From Primulina eburnea (lineage: Eukaryota; Streptophyta; Magnoliopsida; Lamiales; Gesneriaceae), in NCBI RefSeq assembly GCF_022965805.1, contig NC_133114.1:2564761-2628760 (forward strand): a stretch of 64,000 bases of DNA. The letters run 5' to 3'. A program made the position numbers and the translations under genes. The notes under the pieces were generated by a model, which saw nothing but the letters and a program-made list of their open reading frames with translations, was not told where the DNA came from and searched no databases. Of this stretch, positions 11,186 through 22,898 are shown one piece after another. Each line of letters begins with the position of its first letter. Position 1 is the first letter of the stretch.

Positions 11186-13670
11186 TAAGACAACCTTTAG
11201 AATTAGATATGGGCATTACGAGTTCTTAGTGATGCCGTTTGGACTGACAAATGCTCCAGCGATTTTTATGAACCTCATGAACCGAGTATTTCAACCCTAC
11301 CTAGATCTGTTCGTCATAGTGTTCATTGACGACATTCTCATTTACTCGAAGAGCCATGAAGAGCACCGTCAGCATTTGGGTATAGTTTTGCAGGTCTTGC
11401 AGAGTCGCAAGTTGTTTGCAAAATTTTGTAAGTTTGAATTCTGGTTGGAGAAGGTAGTATTTTTGGGTCACATAATATCTAGCAATGGTATCGAGGTGGA
11501 TCCAGCTAAGGTAGCAGCAGTTAAGGAATGGGTTGAACCGAAGAATGCTTCAGAGATCCGCAGTTTCCTAGGCCTAGCAGGCTACTACAGAAAATTTATT
11601 CAAGGATTTTTTTTTCGATTGCAGTGCCACTCACTTCATTGACTAAGAAGAATGCTAAATTCGTATGGAGTGATGAATGTCAGAAGACCTTTGACACTTT
11701 GAAGCAAGCTTTTATTTCAGCGCCAGTTTTAGCCATGCCAGCAGGGCAAGGTGATTTCGTGTTGTACACCGATGCTTCTAAGCTCGGTTTAGGCGCAATT
11801 TTGATGCAGCATGGTCGGGTTATAGCTTATGCATCCAGACAATTGAAGGTGCACGAGAAGAACTACCCGACCCATGATCTCGAGTTAGCTGTCGTTGTCT
11901 TTGCGTTGAAGATATGGAGACATTACTTGTACGGCGAGAAATGCCTGATATTCACTGATCACAAGAGTCTCAAGTATTTCTTCACACAGAAAGAATTGAA
12001 TATGAGACAAAAACGGTGGTTAGAATTGGTAAAAGACTACGATTGTGAGATTAGCTGTCATCCAGGAAAAAAAAAAGCTAATGTTTTGGCCGACGCCTTG
12101 AGCAGAAAATTTGCAATCGTAGCACAGTTGTCAGTACAGAGATCTCTTCAGTCAGAGATTCAGAGATTTGGGTTAGGGGTTTATCCTAAGGGCAGAGCTC
12201 CTAAGCTTTCTAATCTAACAGTCCAGTCTTCTTTGCTAGACCGAATCCGTAAAGAATAGTATTCAGATGAGCAATTACAGAAATAGAGACTAAAGGATGA
12301 GACCAAAGGCAGTGTACTTTACACAGTGTCTGATGATATTGTGAGATACAAAGGGAGAATGTGGGTGCCTAATGTTGATTCGATCAGAGAAGATATCTTG
12401 TCAGAGGCACATACATCTCCGTATTCCATCCATCCAGGAAGTACCTAGATGTACAAGGATTTGCAGATGCTGTATTGGTGCCCAGGTATGAAGCGAGACA
12501 TCCGTCGATTTGTATCTGAATGTCTCACTTGCCAACAAATGAAAGCAGAGCATTAGAGACCAGCAAGAATGCTTAAGCTGCTCCCTATTTCCGAGTGGAA
12601 ATGGGAGAATATCACCATGGATTTTGTTGTTGGTTTGCCGAGGTCAGTCAGAGGATCCAATGCCATTTGGGTTATAGTGGATCGACTTACTAAGTCGGCA
12701 CACTTCTTGCCTGTGAAGACGACTTTCTCCATGACGCAGTATACGGAGCTCTATATCAAGGAGATAGTTCGTTTGCACGGGATCCCAGTTAATATTGTGT
12801 CCGACAGGGACCCGAGGTTCACATCGTCCTTCTAGAAGAGTTTACATGCAGCCATGGGGACGTAGTTGTTATTCAGTACTGCATTCCACCCTCAAACAGA
12901 TGGCCAGTCTGAGCGAGTGATTCAGATATTGGAAGATCTGTTACGAGCTTGTGTGATAGATTTCCATGGGAATTGGGAATCGAAGCTACCTCTAGTGGAG
13001 TTTACCTACAACAATAGTTTTCATTCCTCTATAGGTATGGCTCCTTATGAAGCACTGTATGGAAGGAAGTGCAGATCGCCGATTCATTGGGATGAAGTCG
13101 GTGAGAGATCAGAACTTGGTCCAAAGATTGTTCAGCAGACTGCAGATGTGGTGGTCAAGATCCGAGACAGGATGAAGACCGCACAGAGTCGTCCAAAGAG
13201 TTATGCTGACAAGAGGAGGAGAGATCTTGAGTTTGCCGTAGGAGACCACGTATTCGTGAAGATAGCACCTATGAAAGGTGTTATGAGGTTTGGGAAGAGA
13301 GGCAAGCTTAGTCCGAGATTTATTGGACCGTTCGAAATTCTTGACAGAGTTGGGACACTAGCTTATCGTGTAGCCTTACCGCCGAATTTGGCCGGAGTGC
13401 ACAATGTGTTCCATGTCTCGATGCTGAGGAAGTATATAGAAAATCCTTCGCATGTTTTGAGTTTTGAGCCGTTGCAGTTGGCTCCAGATATGTCGTATGA
13501 GGAAAGACTTGTCCAAATTCTAGACGGACAAGAGCGGAGACTTCGGAACAAAGTGACCAAGTTGGTCAAAGTCTAGTGGATGAATCAATCGGTGGAGGAG
13601 GCCACTTGGGAAACCGAAGCAGATATGATAAGTCGCTATCCGGAACTATTTGGTAAGATTTAATTTCGAG
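11186..13670 (+). pseudogene. Pol remnant: partial RT, RNase H, integrase, chromodomain-like tail
   Basis: Reading resumes in RT at [18 protein letters not shown] and includes the catalytic FIDD box (near 11320). A frameshift follows near 11610. RNase H ([38 protein letters not shown]) runs to 12259. Integrase has its zinc finger region with stops (12260-12568), then DFVVGLP, SDRDPRF and GQSERV for the D, D, E triad, with a stop at 12833. The C-terminal part (GPFEIL, HNVFHVSML, and after another stop [11 protein letters not shown]) is the chromodomain-like end typical of Tekay/Del chromoviruses. Several stops make it inactive. Confidence 0.9.
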
Positions 13671-13685
13671 GACGAAATTTATTAA

Positions 13686-13697
13686 GTGGGGGAGAAA
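13686..13697 (+). other. Polypurine tract
   Basis: The purine-rich run GTGGGGGAGAAA directly before the 3' LTR is the expected primer site for plus-strand DNA synthesis. Confidence 0.85.
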
Positions 13698-13698
13698 C

Positions 13699-16440
13699 TG
13701 TAGAGCCCGAAAATCAGTACACGTAAAACCCATGCATATATTTAAATTGTTAAATTAATTATTTAAGTTTAAAATGATTTTAGATATGTGTGATTTATGA
13801 AATTGCATTATTTTAATTATTTATGTTTTTAAGATGCACGTTAAAATATTTTCTTGAGTTTTATATTTCAGGCGAATATTCGATGCGGGATCGGGAAAAG
13901 AGACCGGCGACGATTTAAGCGATAAAAAAAATGTGGTATTTTATTTAAAGCCAAGAATTTTATATTTAAATGATTTATGAAGTTTTTAGCATTTTAAAAC
14001 TTAATTTAATTTTTTTAGATGATTTTAAGTTTTAAACTTTTAAAGTTTATCAATTGTGTATTTTATTTTTATTTTGGGATTTTTGTAAAGTTATAATGAG
14101 TTAGTTAATTAATTAGATTGCTAACTAGTTAATTAAGCAAAAATTTTCCCAACTAGAAGACACCCACACATTTTACTCACCTTGTGGCTTAATACACACC
14201 ACACACACATTCAAGTATGCACACACACACCCATTCACTATAAACAACACACACACGTTTCTTTTGTTGGAGAAGCCAAGGGTTCTTGAGGCGATTTCTT
14301 TTCAGCAGCCACCATCCCCTTGCCCTACGAATTCTCAGCAGATTTTCGGTAAATTTTCTTCAAGAAATCGCGCAGCAGACGTCAACCGATCGTTTTTCCC
14401 CGTATTCCACCGCACCGGTATTCGTCATCTTCAATTGTTTCAAGACCAAAGGCATGTATATTCTGTTATTTTTGCATCGATCTCGTCATATTATGCGTTG
14501 TGTTATTATTTATCCGTAAAAATACATGTGTGATGTGTAGAAGTTTGAGCAATGACGTTTGGATAAATTTTGGAACGGTTTTTGGATCACAAATCTCGTT
14601 TTTGCTGTCATATTTAAAAACTGAGATTTTTCGGTCGTGATTTTGAGAAAACTTTCGCATGAAAATTGTAGAACTTTTCGATACCTTCGATTTGACAGTA
14701 AATTCGAAATATTTGGATAAGAAATGAGTGAGTTATGATTGTTTTCGTGGGACTGCTCAAACTGCGACTTTTATGAAAATGTGTTCTTGCCATGTTCTTG
14801 AATTTATTTGTTGCAGGCTTCGTTGGGCATCGCCGGGCTTGTGCTACTGCATTTAGATATGTTATGGGATGTATTTAGGTGTTATTTGGTGGTTCGTTTG
14901 GGTCGGGATTGGCTTGGGATGTAATAGAAGTCGTAGGAAGCGAAACGATGCCGAATTACGGGTTATTGTTGTATTGAGGTTACTTGTCGATGTTTGGTGA
15001 CGTTTGGGGTGTTTGTACGGTACTAATCAATGTAATAACATCCTAGGATGAGTCTCAAGGTGTTGGTTCATGGTCTTTAGGCTTGGATTGAAAGGGTGAA
15101 AGATTAAGTTAGTGAATTTTCGTGATTTTCCTCATACAGAGGGTACCCGAACCCCTTACCGGACCCCGACACGGAGTCCGTGTCCTTTTTCCTTCAAAAA
15201 TACGAAATTCCATTGCCTACCTGGATCCGTACACGGACTCCTACACGAGGTCCGTGTACCCCCTCTTAAAAAAATTTTTTTTTAATTTTTTTTTTATTAT
15301 TTTTTTTAGTATTTGATTCGGGGTTCTATATCATGGTTTAGTACGATGGTTAAAATTTATTTATGTAAAAATATAGGATTTGTTTTGGGGTTTTATGTCA
15401 TGGTTTAGAACTATGATTAAACGATGTCAAGTTCGGAGCGAACTAGAATGTCAAAAGCTACTTATTCACTTTGGTGGTGAGCTCGAGTACCTATGTCTAA
15501 GACATGCAAGTCAAATATTTAAATTCATGTTAGTATGTGCAGTAGCGGCCCCGAGTGAGATCCAATGAATCCCTCAACACCAAGTAAGTATGTTGACGTG
15601 CAAAGAAAATATTTCAAGTTTTTGAGGTATGCTAAATGTCTTGCGACCAAATTATGTTTAGGATTGGAAAGCGTTAAATTATGAACGGGGACCAATCCGC
15701 CCGTTAAATTATGAATGGGTTTAGATCGTGATTGGAAAGCATTAAATTATGAACGGGGACCAATCAGCCCGTTTAATTATGAACGGGGATCTCATGTATG
15801 TGGCATTAGATACGTCCCTATCATCCAGTACTGTGGTTTAGTCTGATCAGGCGAATTATGTTATGGGTCACTTTCTTTGAAACATATCTCTACGCAAAAT
15901 GATGCTATGTATGCTCAAGTATGTATGATTCAATCATGTTTAAGAAAAGTTTTATGATGATGGCACGTCTACGTTTATGCTATTACATTCAAATTCAAGT
16001 ATGTTTATGCTATTAGGTTCAAGTTTCAAGTATGTACGCTCTATTTTAAAGATGCATGTGGTTTTATTACGTATTACTTGCTATTACCAGTTTATACATG
16101 TTGAGTCTTTAGACTCACTATACTTGATCGATGCAGGTGAGGATGACTTTGAGGAGACGAGGGGTGGGGACCAATGAGCCGACTTGGACCGGGCAGGAGG
16201 CTAAACCTGAGGACCACCCATGTTTTAAATACATTATGCCATGTTTCAAATATTCTGATTTCACGTTATTGTGTACGATTTTTAAACAAGTGTTTTTAGC
16301 AAACTTTCTTTGTGAAATTTTTATTTCAAATATTTTTAATGATCAGTTTATTGTTATCGAAATTTGAAGGTTTCTATTTAATTAAGAAATTTTTTATTTT
16401 TCCGCAAATTTTAAAGTAGTTAAAAGTACGGTATGTTACA
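13699..16440 (+). repeat. 3' LTR of the gypsy element (2742 bp)
   Basis: Starts TGTAGAGCCCGAAAATC and ends GTATGTTACA, followed by ACTTA. It is about 100 bp longer than the 5' LTR. It keeps two copies of the palindromic ACACGG...CCGTGT unit (about 15150-15260) and two copies of the GTTAAATTATGAACGGGG unit (about 15670-15790). The TATA box near 14236 is altered to CACTATAAACA. Confidence 0.93.
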
Positions 16441-17549
16441 ACTTACCTTTTGAACACGAGTCTTCAGAATTTCTTCTTATTCATTATCCCAAGTGTTCGG
16501 CATTTTTTCTTATTAAGTAGTTTTTCTTTGCTTCATTTTTTCCGCGACATTTTCTGTTAGCTAAATTTCTTCTCGGTCGGATGTTGTGTTCATAAGTATT
16601 TTGTTATCGAAAATTGTCAGGTATTAATTTATTTTATTATTATTGAATTAATGTAGTTTTATAATGTATTTTTTATAAGAATGTTTAACATTGACAGGTT
16701 ATTATGTTGTTAGTTGATTTTATCATTTATTTCATTCGAGAAAATCTTAAGAGGTAACATTATTATTTTTGTTCATTATATTTATTTTTGTTCGTTGATT
16801 TATTGAACTAAATTTGATTGACTGAATTTTATTATTGAAACAATTAATATTATGAAAATTAGCTTAATGTAATAATAACAACATATTTTGTACTAAAAAA
16901 ATACATCGAGCATCCTTCATCACTCATTCATCCTTAACATACGTTTTTATTCAAAAATTACATTAGTAATACTAATGATAGTAATTTAAATATTTTTATT
17001 TATAGTTATTAAATTTAGATAATAATGATAATAATAGTATTAATTGTGTACTAATTTTTGCATCCACGCTTGAACAAATTTAGAATTCAACGGAAAATAT
17101 AATGTATTATAATATTAATGATTTCACTAATCATTTTTATTTAGATTAATAATGGTCTTAAATCATAGTACTTTTAAATAGTAACAATAGTATTAATAAT
17201 AACTATAATTATTTTAATTACAATAATTATAATATTAATTTTATTATTAGAATTAAAATATTTATAGTTATTCTTATTACTATTGTTATTATTATAATTA
17301 TATGTTACTATTATAAGTAAAGACAATATAATTATTTACAGTAATTAGTTTATTTACGTATGATGAATTATTATTTATTTTTAAAAAAATCTAATAACCT
17401 CTTATCACATTTACCAATTCATCATCAGCATATACGTTTTATTATTTACAGCCAAAAATTGCAAATAAATTTCGTTTAATATAAAATATATAGTTACATT
17501 TTGTTGATAAAAAAATATAATATTTGTTATATAATGATTTTTTGTTTGC
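16441..17549. other. AT-rich left part of the MULE; no gene seen
   Basis: From about 16700 to 17540 the sequence is strongly AT-rich with ATTATTA-type runs, as expected of promoter or intergenic MULE DNA upstream of the PMD gene. A segment GTGTTCGGCATTTTTTCTT near 16492 resembles, inverted, GTATTCGGCATTCC on the minus strand near 32395, and may be part of the terminal inverted repeat. Confidence 0.5.
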
Positions 17550-20500
17550 AAGAATACGGATAATGTGTTGTATTTGTGGGGTAGTGTTGGAACTTTTCAA
17601 GTTCGCAATCTTTGCTTGATTTTGATGTTAACAAAACTTGTTATTTTGTTTTTAATAATCTACCTTAGTGTGCAGAAAGCTGAAACTGAAATAATCAGTT
17701 ACGAGCCAAAATGAAGCTATCGGAGATGCTAACTGAAGATGCCCAACTGATCGCACAAACTGAACCAGTCGAACTGAAGTTCTAACTAAAGAGCAGTCCA
17801 ACTGAATGTCCAGCTGATGAGCAATTCAGCAGAAGACCTTCAGAAGTCCGGCCAGCTGATGAAGTGCTCAACTGATGAAGAGTCCAGCTAACCAGTTCAA
17901 CTGAAAGAGTGAAATCAGTTCAACTGACGAGTCAACTAATTTCACCAGCCCAACTGAAGACCAGTTCAACTGACCAGTTGAAAGCATCAATCCGAGTCAT
18001 TCAGTTGCAGATCAAGACAAGCTTAATAATGGAATCCAGCTAAGCACGAAGGTACAAAAGTTGTTGTACTATTACACTACAATAAGAAACGTTGCATCAG
18101 AGCTTAAAGCCAAAAGTTCCGGAAAGATGTCGAGGAACGAATTCAAACTGCAACGGATACATTCATTGAGTCTCACTGTACGATCAACCACTCGCCTATA
18201 AATAGAACATGAAGATCAGTGAAGACAGAGATGAGAGTTGATGAAAAATACAGAGAGGGCACGTTAATTGCATATCAGCTTTTAAGAAACAATCAGCCCA
18301 GTTTATGAGGGAACACTTCAACGTGTTATCAGTTTAGTTTAGAAGCATATTTCCCTCAGTGTGTGAGAACACTTTCGGGTAGTGTTCATTGATCAGTTCT
18401 CACACACACACACACTCACTCTCTCACCATCTCAGATTCCGTCTTGCACACAGACGTAAAACATGTGTATGTAGTCTTTGACACATAGACGTTAAAGAAG
18501 TGTTGGCTGGAAGGTGATGTATTCAGTCTAGACTAGGAGTTCAGTTAGGCAGTAGATAAGTCCTAAGCTGGGTGGGTTTGTACAAGGTGTTGTATAAATC
18601 AAAGTCTTCTAGTGGATCCTACCCGAGGAGGTAGAAGGGGTGACGTAGGAGCAGTTGAAGTCTCCGAACATCCATAAACATATCTTGTGTTTTGTTTTCA
18701 ATATTAACTGCTTAACTGTTTTGTTCTTAACTGTTTCATCAGTCCAGCTGATATCAGTTCTGTTCTGTCCATAACTAAACTGATATAAGCTCTATCTAAC
18801 TTCTTTACTTTAGTTAACCAGTTGCACAAGATATACAAAACTGATCGGTTTGTTTTCTTAACGAAGGATTACTTCGAGTGTCTTCCGCTTGGTTGTTTAA
18901 CCAAACTCGATCTAATTCATCGGTGTATTTGTTCTTAGAACACGAGCTATTGCAGCTCATTGAAGGATCAGTTAGAAGGGTCATCGACTGACGCACAGCT
19001 TTGTAACTGATGTTCAGTCGGGGGCCCCTTAAACCGATCCTGACAGGTAGACATATATCAAATAATATCAACGCTGAAAACATGGATGCACTAATTCCTC
19101 GACGCCGGTCTGACAAATGTCTTTGGAGATTGCATAATGCTGGGATTCATCTTCGTATCCGCCTATGTCTAGCATGCATGGGTTTCTATGGTGTCATTTA
19201 GTGTAGTCCTATTAAAAATTATGATAATCATTTGTTTACATCCATCGTTGAGAGATGGCGTCGTGAGACACACACATTTCATCTTACAGTTGGCGAGACA
19301 ACAATCACCCTACAGGACGTTGCCCTTATTTGGGGGTTGAATATTGATGGACATGCCCATCACTGGTGTAGATACCGCGTACGACAAACATACGTTACAA
19401 CAGCGCTGCGTAACTTGGTTGGGTTTTACGTCTACATCTTCTTAGATTAAAGGTGCATACCTTTATCTGACCGCTTTGCGAGACCATTGCCTAAATAATA
19501 TGATTAATGATCAAAGCACTGAAGAGGACGTGACACAATATTCCCGTTGTGTTGCATTAATGATCATTGGTGTCTGTATGTTTCCAGACTCGGAAGGTAC
19601 TACTGTGAAAATTATGTATTTGCAGTTTTTGAGGACATAGAAATGGTGAATACGTTTAGCTGGGGTTATGTTGTGTTGGCATATCTTTATAGAGAGCTGT
19701 GCGACACATCAATGGGATTAAAGGTCTATTTTTGTGGGCCTGTTCAGATATTGCAGGTATTTTTACACTTCTACGGTCATTATATTTGTTTACTTAATTT
19801 TTCTTATGATTTGACAATTTCTGTTGTATGTTATTGCAGATTTGGGTATGGTCTAGAATTACTCTTCTTTGCCTTGATAGAGCGCAACAAGTATCTATGT
19901 CAGAAGAGCAAGCTGCAGATGTGATTCAGGGTCTACCATTCCCACCATACGGCGCACGGTACTAATCAGAATTAATTAACTTGTATTATTATTTTGTTAT
20001 GTACTTTTAATGACTGTATTGTGTACTTTTATAAATTGCAGGTGGAGACGTGGATTCTCTTGGACACACACGACCCATCATTCAGTCCGTATAATGAGAG
20101 ATATGCTTGACATGATGGTAGAAGGACTGGTAGATACATAAATTAGTTATTTAAAATTTGGAATTTTTTAAAAATTCAATCTGAATGTCATATTATCAAC
20201 TTGATAATCTTTTTTTATTTTATTTGCTTCAGTTTCTATAGACAGTTTATGATATGGAGTCCCCCGAGGTTGCTAGAATTCTTGATGGAAATAGAATTTA
20301 TCTATGTCTATCGACATGTGCGTTGATCAATTTTCATATAGTTGAGATGCATAGACCATAGCGGTGTCTTCGACAATTTGGAATGCGTCAGGGTATCCCG
20401 CCACCTGCTACTAACTTCGATAATTCCATAAATTAATGTGACAAGGGCATAACAACTGTGATTGGACGATGTATCACAAAGATTTTGTAGATATGTGGAA

Positions 20501-21172
20501 TGACAGATATAATTTTGTGATTGGTGGGGATTATGTCATACCTGGTACACCCGGCATCACAGTGGACTATATTGGTTGGTATCATCGTATTTCACAAATA
20601 TTTCTCTCTCCGACAGTGGTACCTTCTAACATCATTGGCTACCATCCTGTAGATGCAAACTACCGACAATTTATCGTAAGACATGTTCAATTTATCTACA
20701 TATCTATGTATATTTAATTTATTGTATTAAATATAGGTTACATAACATATGCATCTCTGTCACAGACACGCCCAGCTCATGTGCTAACTCCACCGATGTG
20801 GACACGGAATGAGTTTGAACCTGGACCATCAACTTCAAATATTGCATACACTACTCCGTCTGTGGTTTCAAGCTTTCCATCATATGAGTATGGTTACCAC
20901 ACTCCATTTGCCGGTAGTTTTACACAATTTTTACAAGTGACTTTCGACCGTTTATGAATGAGAGTCGCCCTACATTAAACACGTCGTCCATACCATTTCA
21001 AGAATATTCATAGATAGAAGGGTATGAGGTTGGTGGGAACATTGCTGATATCAGTACATCTGCAGCCCAAACACGTACGCATGATGATGTTGAAGAGATG
21101 TTAGGTCGTGTACATAGAGTCATTAGAAGACCTCCGTGTGACACTGGGGGGCATCGTTACCATCATCATTAA
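17550..21172 (+). pseudogene. Plant mobile domain (PMD, MAIN-like) gene of the MULE, broken
   Basis: PMD proteins occur both as host genes (MAIN, MAIL) and as passengers in MULEs. Blocks can be followed in order: NVLYLWG before the LTR insertion; RRRSDKCLWRLHNAGIH (19100); FTSIVERWRRETHTFHL and VGETTITLQDVALIWGL (19240-19350); LKGAYLYLTALRDHC (about 19448); FSWGYVVLAYLYRELC (about 19660). After probable introns come QGLPFPPYGARY (about 19930), WRRGFSWTHTTHHSVRIMRD (20042) and FVDMWNDRYNFVIGG...WYHRISQIF (20470-20610). A solo LTR at 17585-19045 sits in the first exon; joining across its duplication keeps the same frame. Several stops (for example at 19200) and frameshifts show that it is dead. 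It faces the transposase tail to tail, as expected for a shared element. Confidence 0.8.
17585..19045 (+). mobile_element. Solo Sirevirus-type (Ty1/copia) LTR, TSD GGTAG
   Basis: Starts TGTTGGAAC and ends GATCCTGACA. It is flanked on both sides by GGTAG (17580-17584 and 19046-19050), a perfect 5-bp duplication. The interior AGAAGGGGTGACGTAGGAG and CGAACATCCATAAA also occur in the LTR-like segment at 27.5-28.7 kb and, changed, in the 5' LTR at 51755. A dense cluster of CAACTGA and CCAGCTGA motifs fills about 17700-18000, and a short (AC)n tract lies at 18402. The absence of an internal region and second LTR points to unequal LTR recombination. Confidence 0.9.
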
Positions 21173-21757
21173 CTATTTGTTTCGAGATGCACAATTACTT
21201 ACGTCGTATTATTGTATATTTTTCTATTTTTTTATTTTAATTTGAAGTTGTTGCTGCAACATTTAATTAGTTATTGCTCGTATTGTTAGTTGTTTTCATA
21301 CTCGTGGTGATAATGAAAATTAAATGTCTGTAATTTTTAAAAAGCAACTTTATATTGAAATAGTGTATATAATTTATTATTCATTTTTTAAAAAAACAAT
21401 CTAGTGTATGTGATTTATTACTCTTTTATTAATAAATTTACGGATATAATTATAGTAATGAAATAACTTAAGTATAATTAATAAATCAAGTCAAATAAGT
21501 CAACACACTTGATATTCAAACATATTTAAAACAATACAACATTGAATACAATTTATTTACTACTTCTATTAAAATGTAAAATCTGCATCACAAACATATT
21601 TATTTGGCACCATAACTTGATCTTCTCACGTGCACCTACATGCAATGGACAAGATTTATTAATAAATATAAAATTTTAATACACAATTTTGTAATTACAT
21701 TAATCACTTCACATGTTATCATGTAAAAATAATGTAGAATACGTTACTGTAGATCTT
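21173..21757. other. Convergent intergenic region of the MULE
   Basis: AT-rich spacer between the 3' end of the PMD gene and the 3' end of the transposase. No ORF or repeat was recognised; it should hold the polyadenylation signals of both genes. Confidence 0.5.
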
Positions 21758-22898
21758 TTACCTCCTACGTTGTCTCTCCCTCGACGATGGTTGATACATT
21801 TCATTTCTTATGCGTGTTCTGCGATCTCTACCAGCCTGCCTCCTTTGTCGACGAACAATATTGTGTAGTAATTGGAATGTAGGTTCATTCCAATATTGTT
21901 CATCATGAATAGGGTAGAATCTTCCATCATATGTGTTCACGTATTCGCTCAGTGTAAACCATGGTTGTACAAGCTGTGCAGGATTTAAACCAAACCATTT
22001 TGCTGCACATATAACATGTGAACAGGGAATTAAAATATTGTGAATTTACCACATGTGCAATCACGCGTAGAAATGTTAACAGCTTGTACGTGATGTTGAC
22101 GACCTGGTCTTGCTCCTGTCGCGACGGATACTGTTTTATCCCTTTGGTAAAATTTTACTACTCGATGTTCAATTGACTTTTTTGACCACATATCAAATTT
22201 AGAGTATGCGTAATCGGTCCATGGTTGATTTTTTTTCCATCATATTATCACTTCGCGCTCGCCATTGAATGAAACAATGCACGCATTGCTGTAAGGTCAA
22301 CTCCACTATTGCAGTTATTGGGAGACGTCGAACCCCTTTCAACATACCATTAATACACTCAGACATGTTCGTCGTCATTATCCCTCATCTCCATCCACCA
22401 TCATGAGCCAATGACCATTTTTCCTTTGGAATGTTTGACAAATACGTGAAAACTGCTGCATTATTTGTTCTAATTGCTTCCATTGTCGAATTAAATTTTT
22501 CTATTTGGTGTTGTATCCCTGCTTCCCAACATAAGTCTTTCAAATGAATGTTTTCAAACATGCCTCAAACAAAAACGATGAACACTACAAGGAGGCTTGA
22601 AGTCAGGGAGATCTTGCACTGCACTTGTTATATCCGCATGCCTATCAGTTATGAGACACACACCACTACACCGTCTGGTAACATGTCGTGCAAAATTACT
22701 TAAGAACCAATGCCAAGACTCCTAATTTTCTTCATCAACAAGCGCAAATGCTAGCGGCAAAACCTAGTTATTGGCATCCAAAGTTACTGCTATGAGTAGT
22801 TTGTGCTTATATTTGGTGTACATATGGGTAGTTTCTACGCTGATTATGTTGCGACAATGTCGAAAACCATCTATATATGGTTTGAAGGCCCAAAATAC

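Larger units (their letters stand above)
6684..16440 (+). mobile_element. Ty3/gypsy element (Tekay/Del-like), complete but dead
   Basis: Two long LTRs (6684-9324 and 13699-16440), both starting TGTAGA and ending GTTACA, enclose a primer site, gag remains, pol remains and a purine tract. The flanking 5 bp are ACTCA on the left and ACTTA on the right, a target duplication with one C-to-T change. It sits just inside the left end of the MULE, about 380 bp upstream of the kinase start codon. Stops, frameshifts and missing domains show that it cannot move by itself. Confidence 0.93.

Noticed and set aside
18814..19116. Minus-strand ORF of 100 codons across the end of the Sirevirus LTR
   Set aside because: It crosses the LTR/PMD joint and the target duplication, so it cannot be an ancestral gene, and it has no recognisable motif.
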